Shown here: positions 62,204 through 64,000 of the stretch, in pieces
How positions within the stretch are numbered: position 1 is the stretch's first letter
Layout: every line of letters starts with the position of its first letter
Assembly: GCF_014863355.1 (NCBI RefSeq)
Contig: NZ_JACZEP010000003.1
Span: 124,001 to 188,000, forward strand
DNA from: Aminobacter carboxidus
Lineage (GTDB): Bacteria > Pseudomonadota > Alphaproteobacteria > Rhizobiales > Rhizobiaceae
Length of the DNA stretch: 64,000 bases
Direction of reading: 5' to 3'
Program-made: the position numbers and the translations under genes
The notes under the pieces: generated by a model
Databases searched by the model: none
What the model saw: only the letters and a program-made list of their open reading frames with translations
What the model was told of the DNA's origin: nothing

Positions 62204-63979
62204 TCAGGCGAGCTGCTGCGGCCGCATGTCGGAACGCTCGATGCCGGCAACCGGCACCGGCTTCTTCATCGCGTCGCGGCGGAAAGGCTCGCCGAGCTCC
62301 TGGTTGAGGATGACCTCGACGAAGGTGGTCACGCCCTTGGCCTGATCCTCGATCGCCTTGTGCAACGCCGCCGTCAGCGCCGCCGGCGTGTCGGCGACGA
62401 CACCCTTCAGGCCGCAGCCGTCGGCAATCTTGGCGTAGCTGAGGTTGGGGTTGAGCTCGGTGCCGACGAAGTTGTTGGCGTACCAAAGCGTCGTGTTGCG
62501 TTTTTCGGCGCCCCACTGGTAGTTGCGGAAGATCACCATGGTGATCGCCGGCCAACCTTCGCGGCCGATCGCTCCCATCTCGTTCATCGAGATGCCGAAG
62601 GCGCCATCGCCGGCAAAACCGACCACCGGCACGTCAGGACGGCCGATCTTGGCGCCGACGATCGACGGGAAGCCGTAGCCGCAGGGACCAAACATGCCCG
62701 GTGCGAGGTACTTCCGGCCCTGTTCGAAGCTTGGATAGGCGTTGCCGATGGCGCAGTTGTTGCCGATGTCGGTGGAGATGATCGCTTCCTTGGGCAGGGC
62801 TGCCTGGATGGCGCGCCAGGCCTGGCGCGGCGACATGCGGTCGGCCTCGCGCAGACGGGCGGTCGCATTCCACTCGGTGCCGACGTCGTCATCCTCGTGA
62901 TCCATCGACGACAGCTGCTGCAGCCAGGCCGAACGGGTCTGGTGGATCGCCGCCTTGCGCTGCTCGCGGCCTTCATTGCCGGCCGACGGCGTCAGCTGCT
63001 CGAGGATCTGGCGGGCGACCTGCTTGGCATCACCGCAGATGCCGACGGACACCTTCTTGGTCAGGCCGATGCGGTCGGCGTTGATGTCGACCTGGATGAT
63101 CGAAGCATTTTTCGGCCAGTAGTCGATGCCGTAGCCAGGCAGCGTCGAAAACGGGTTGAGGCGGGTGCCGAGCGCCAGCACGACGTCAGCCTTGGCGATC
63201 AGCTCCATCGCAGCCTTCGAGCCGTTGTAGCCGAGCGGGCCGGCGGCAAGCCGATGGCTGCCTGGGAAGGCGTCATTGTGCTGGTAGCCACAGCAGACCG
63301 GCGCGTCGAGCCGTTCGGCCAGCGCCATCGAATCCGCGATAGCTTCGCCGATGACCACGCCGGCACCGTTGAGGATGACCGGGAACTTTGCCTCGGATAG
63401 CAGCTTGGCCGCCTGGGCGATGGCCTGCTGCCCGCCCGATGGCCGCTCGAGCCGGACGATGCTCGGCAGGTCGACGTCGATGACGTGGGTCCAGTAGTCG
63501 CGCGGGATGTTGATCTGCGCCGGCGCACAGCCGCGCCAGGCCTTCTCGATCACGCGATTGAGCACTTCGGGAATGCGCGAGGGGTCGCGCACCTCTTCCT
63601 GGTAGCAGACCATCTCTTCGAACATCGCCATCTGGTCGACTTCCTGGAAGCCGCCCTGGCCGATGGTCTTGTTGGATGCCTGCGGGGTCACCATAAGCAT
63701 CGGCGTGTGGTTCCAGTAGGCGGTCTTCATCGCGGTGATGAAGCCGGTGACGCCCGGGCCGTTCTGGCCGATGGCCATCGCCATGGTGCCGGTGGCGCGG
63801 CTGAAGCCGTCGCACATCATGCCGGCGTTGGTCTCGTGGGCGCAGTCCCAGAACTTGATTCCGGCCTTGGGGAACAGGTCCGACACCGGCATCATGGCCG
63901 AGCCGATGATGCCGAACGCGTGCTCGATGCCGTGCATCTGGAGGACTTTGATGAATGCTTCTTCGGTGGTCATTTTCAT
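62204..63979 (-). CDS. xsc: Sulfoacetaldehyde acetyltransferase
   Basis: A 591-residue thiamine-diphosphate enzyme. It carries the Xsc signatures 'HGIEHAFGIIGSAMMPVSDLFP' and 'CAHETNAGMMCDGFSRATG' (with the conserved Glu of ThDP enzymes), and the C-terminal ThDP/Mg site 'GDGAFGISMNEMGAIGREGWP' to 'NYQWGAEKRN'. It turns sulfoacetaldehyde and phosphate into acetyl phosphate and sulfite. AAAGGA lies 9 bp before ATG 63979, so the gene is complete, but its upstream partners (such as taurine dehydrogenase or transaminase) would be outside the window. Confidence 0.93.
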   Translation of the reverse strand: MKMTTEEAFIKVLQMHGIEHAFGIIGSAMMPVSDLFPKAGIKFWDCAHETNAGMMCDGFSRATGTMAMAIGQNGPGVTGFITAMKTAYWNHTPMLMVTPQASNKTIGQGGFQEVDQMAMFEEMVCYQEEVRDPSRIPEVLNRVIEKAWRGCAPAQINIPRDYWTHVIDVDLPSIVRLERPSGGQQAIAQAAKLLSEAKFPVILNGAGVVIGEAIADSMALAERLDAPVCCGYQHNDAFPGSHRLAAGPLGYNGSKAAMELIAKADVVLALGTRLNPFSTLPGYGIDYWPKNASIIQVDINADRIGLTKKVSVGICGDAKQVARQILEQLTPSAGNEGREQRKAAIHQTRSAWLQQLSSMDHEDDDVGTEWNATARLREADRMSPRQAWRAIQAALPKEAIISTDIGNNCAIGNAYPSFEQGRKYLAPGMFGPCGYGFPSIVGAKIGRPDVPVVGFAGDGAFGISMNEMGAIGREGWPAITMVIFRNYQWGAEKRNTTLWYANNFVGTELNPNLSYAKIADGCGLKGVVADTPAALTAALHKAIEDQAKGVTTFVEVILNQELGEPFRRDAMKKPVPVAGIERSDMRPQQLA

Positions 63980-64000
63980 TTTCTGGTTCCTTTCGATGGG

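Noticed and set aside
61102-63400. Long plus-strand open frames across the exporter and xsc genes
   Set aside because: They are antisense shadows of strongly conserved genes and their products are compositionally odd (rich in Asp, Gly, His).
1-64000. CRISPR arrays, tRNA or rRNA genes, insertion sequences, prophage or integrase genes
   Set aside because: I looked for regular repeat-spacer patterns, terminal inverted repeats with transposase motifs and tRNA-like sequences and saw none; a dedicated search (tRNAscan, ISfinder) would be needed to exclude them fully.

Overview
The window is high-GC (roughly 60-65 % by eye) DNA with tightly packed, translationally coupled operons. Gene content (AraFGH-type sugar uptake feeding an oxidative galactose/arabinose route, DUF1612 protein, several branched-chain-type and polyamine-type ABC importers, MocR regulator, Xsc-PSE-Pta) points to an alphaproteobacterium of the Rhizobiales, most like Mesorhizobium or a close relative. 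That placement is inference from gene content, not from a marker gene. No tRNA, rRNA, CRISPR array, insertion sequence or phage gene was seen.

Layout. 1-540: end of a DUF1612 helix-turn-helix gene. 1095-13582: sugar-acid region. A leftward dgoD-gntR pair faces a long rightward operon (araFGH importer, aldose epimerase, SDR sugar dehydrogenase, dgoK, dgoA, lactonase, IlvD/Edd-type sugar-acid dehydratase, DHDPS-type aldolase/dehydratase). One uptake and oxidation front end therefore serves both a D-galactonate branch and an L-arabonate-type branch. A 12-bp inverted repeat sits over the predicted promoter.

13784-23286: an operon of a polyamine-type ABC importer interleaved with three different cytosine-deaminase-like amidohydrolases and a hydantoin/allantoin racemase-like protein. 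Its substrate is unknown; a cyclic amide or N-heterocycle is likely. 23545-31940: module 1, an AmiC sensor, AmiR ANTAR antiterminator, a leader with an intrinsic terminator, an alpha/beta hydrolase, a five-gene urea/short-chain-amide ABC importer and an orphan UreE. 32013-34971: a GGDEF-EAL membrane protein with a secreted small protein. 35188-35559: a pterin-synthase-family protein lacking its usual cysteine.

35583-46111: a MocR-type regulator divergent from a ureide region (five-gene ABC importer, allantoin racemase-like protein, PuuE-type allantoinase, allantoate amidohydrolase-like enzyme, M20 hydrolase). 46390-58676: module 2, again AmiC, AmiR, leader terminator and a five-gene urea-type importer, this time followed by a complete urease operon ureE-F-AB-C-G-D, with HupE/UreJ and an XRE-cupin regulator behind it. 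60098-63979: leftward xsc, putative sulfate exporter and pta for sulfoacetaldehyde breakdown.

Taken together, 13.7-59 kb reads as a nitrogen-scavenging island: cyclic amides and ureides are imported, ring-opened and decarbamoylated, and the urea released (or imported) is hydrolysed by urease. The most unusual feature is the pair of paralogous AmiC-AmiR-leader-importer-UreE modules, which suggests two ligand-specific antitermination switches for amide/urea uptake.
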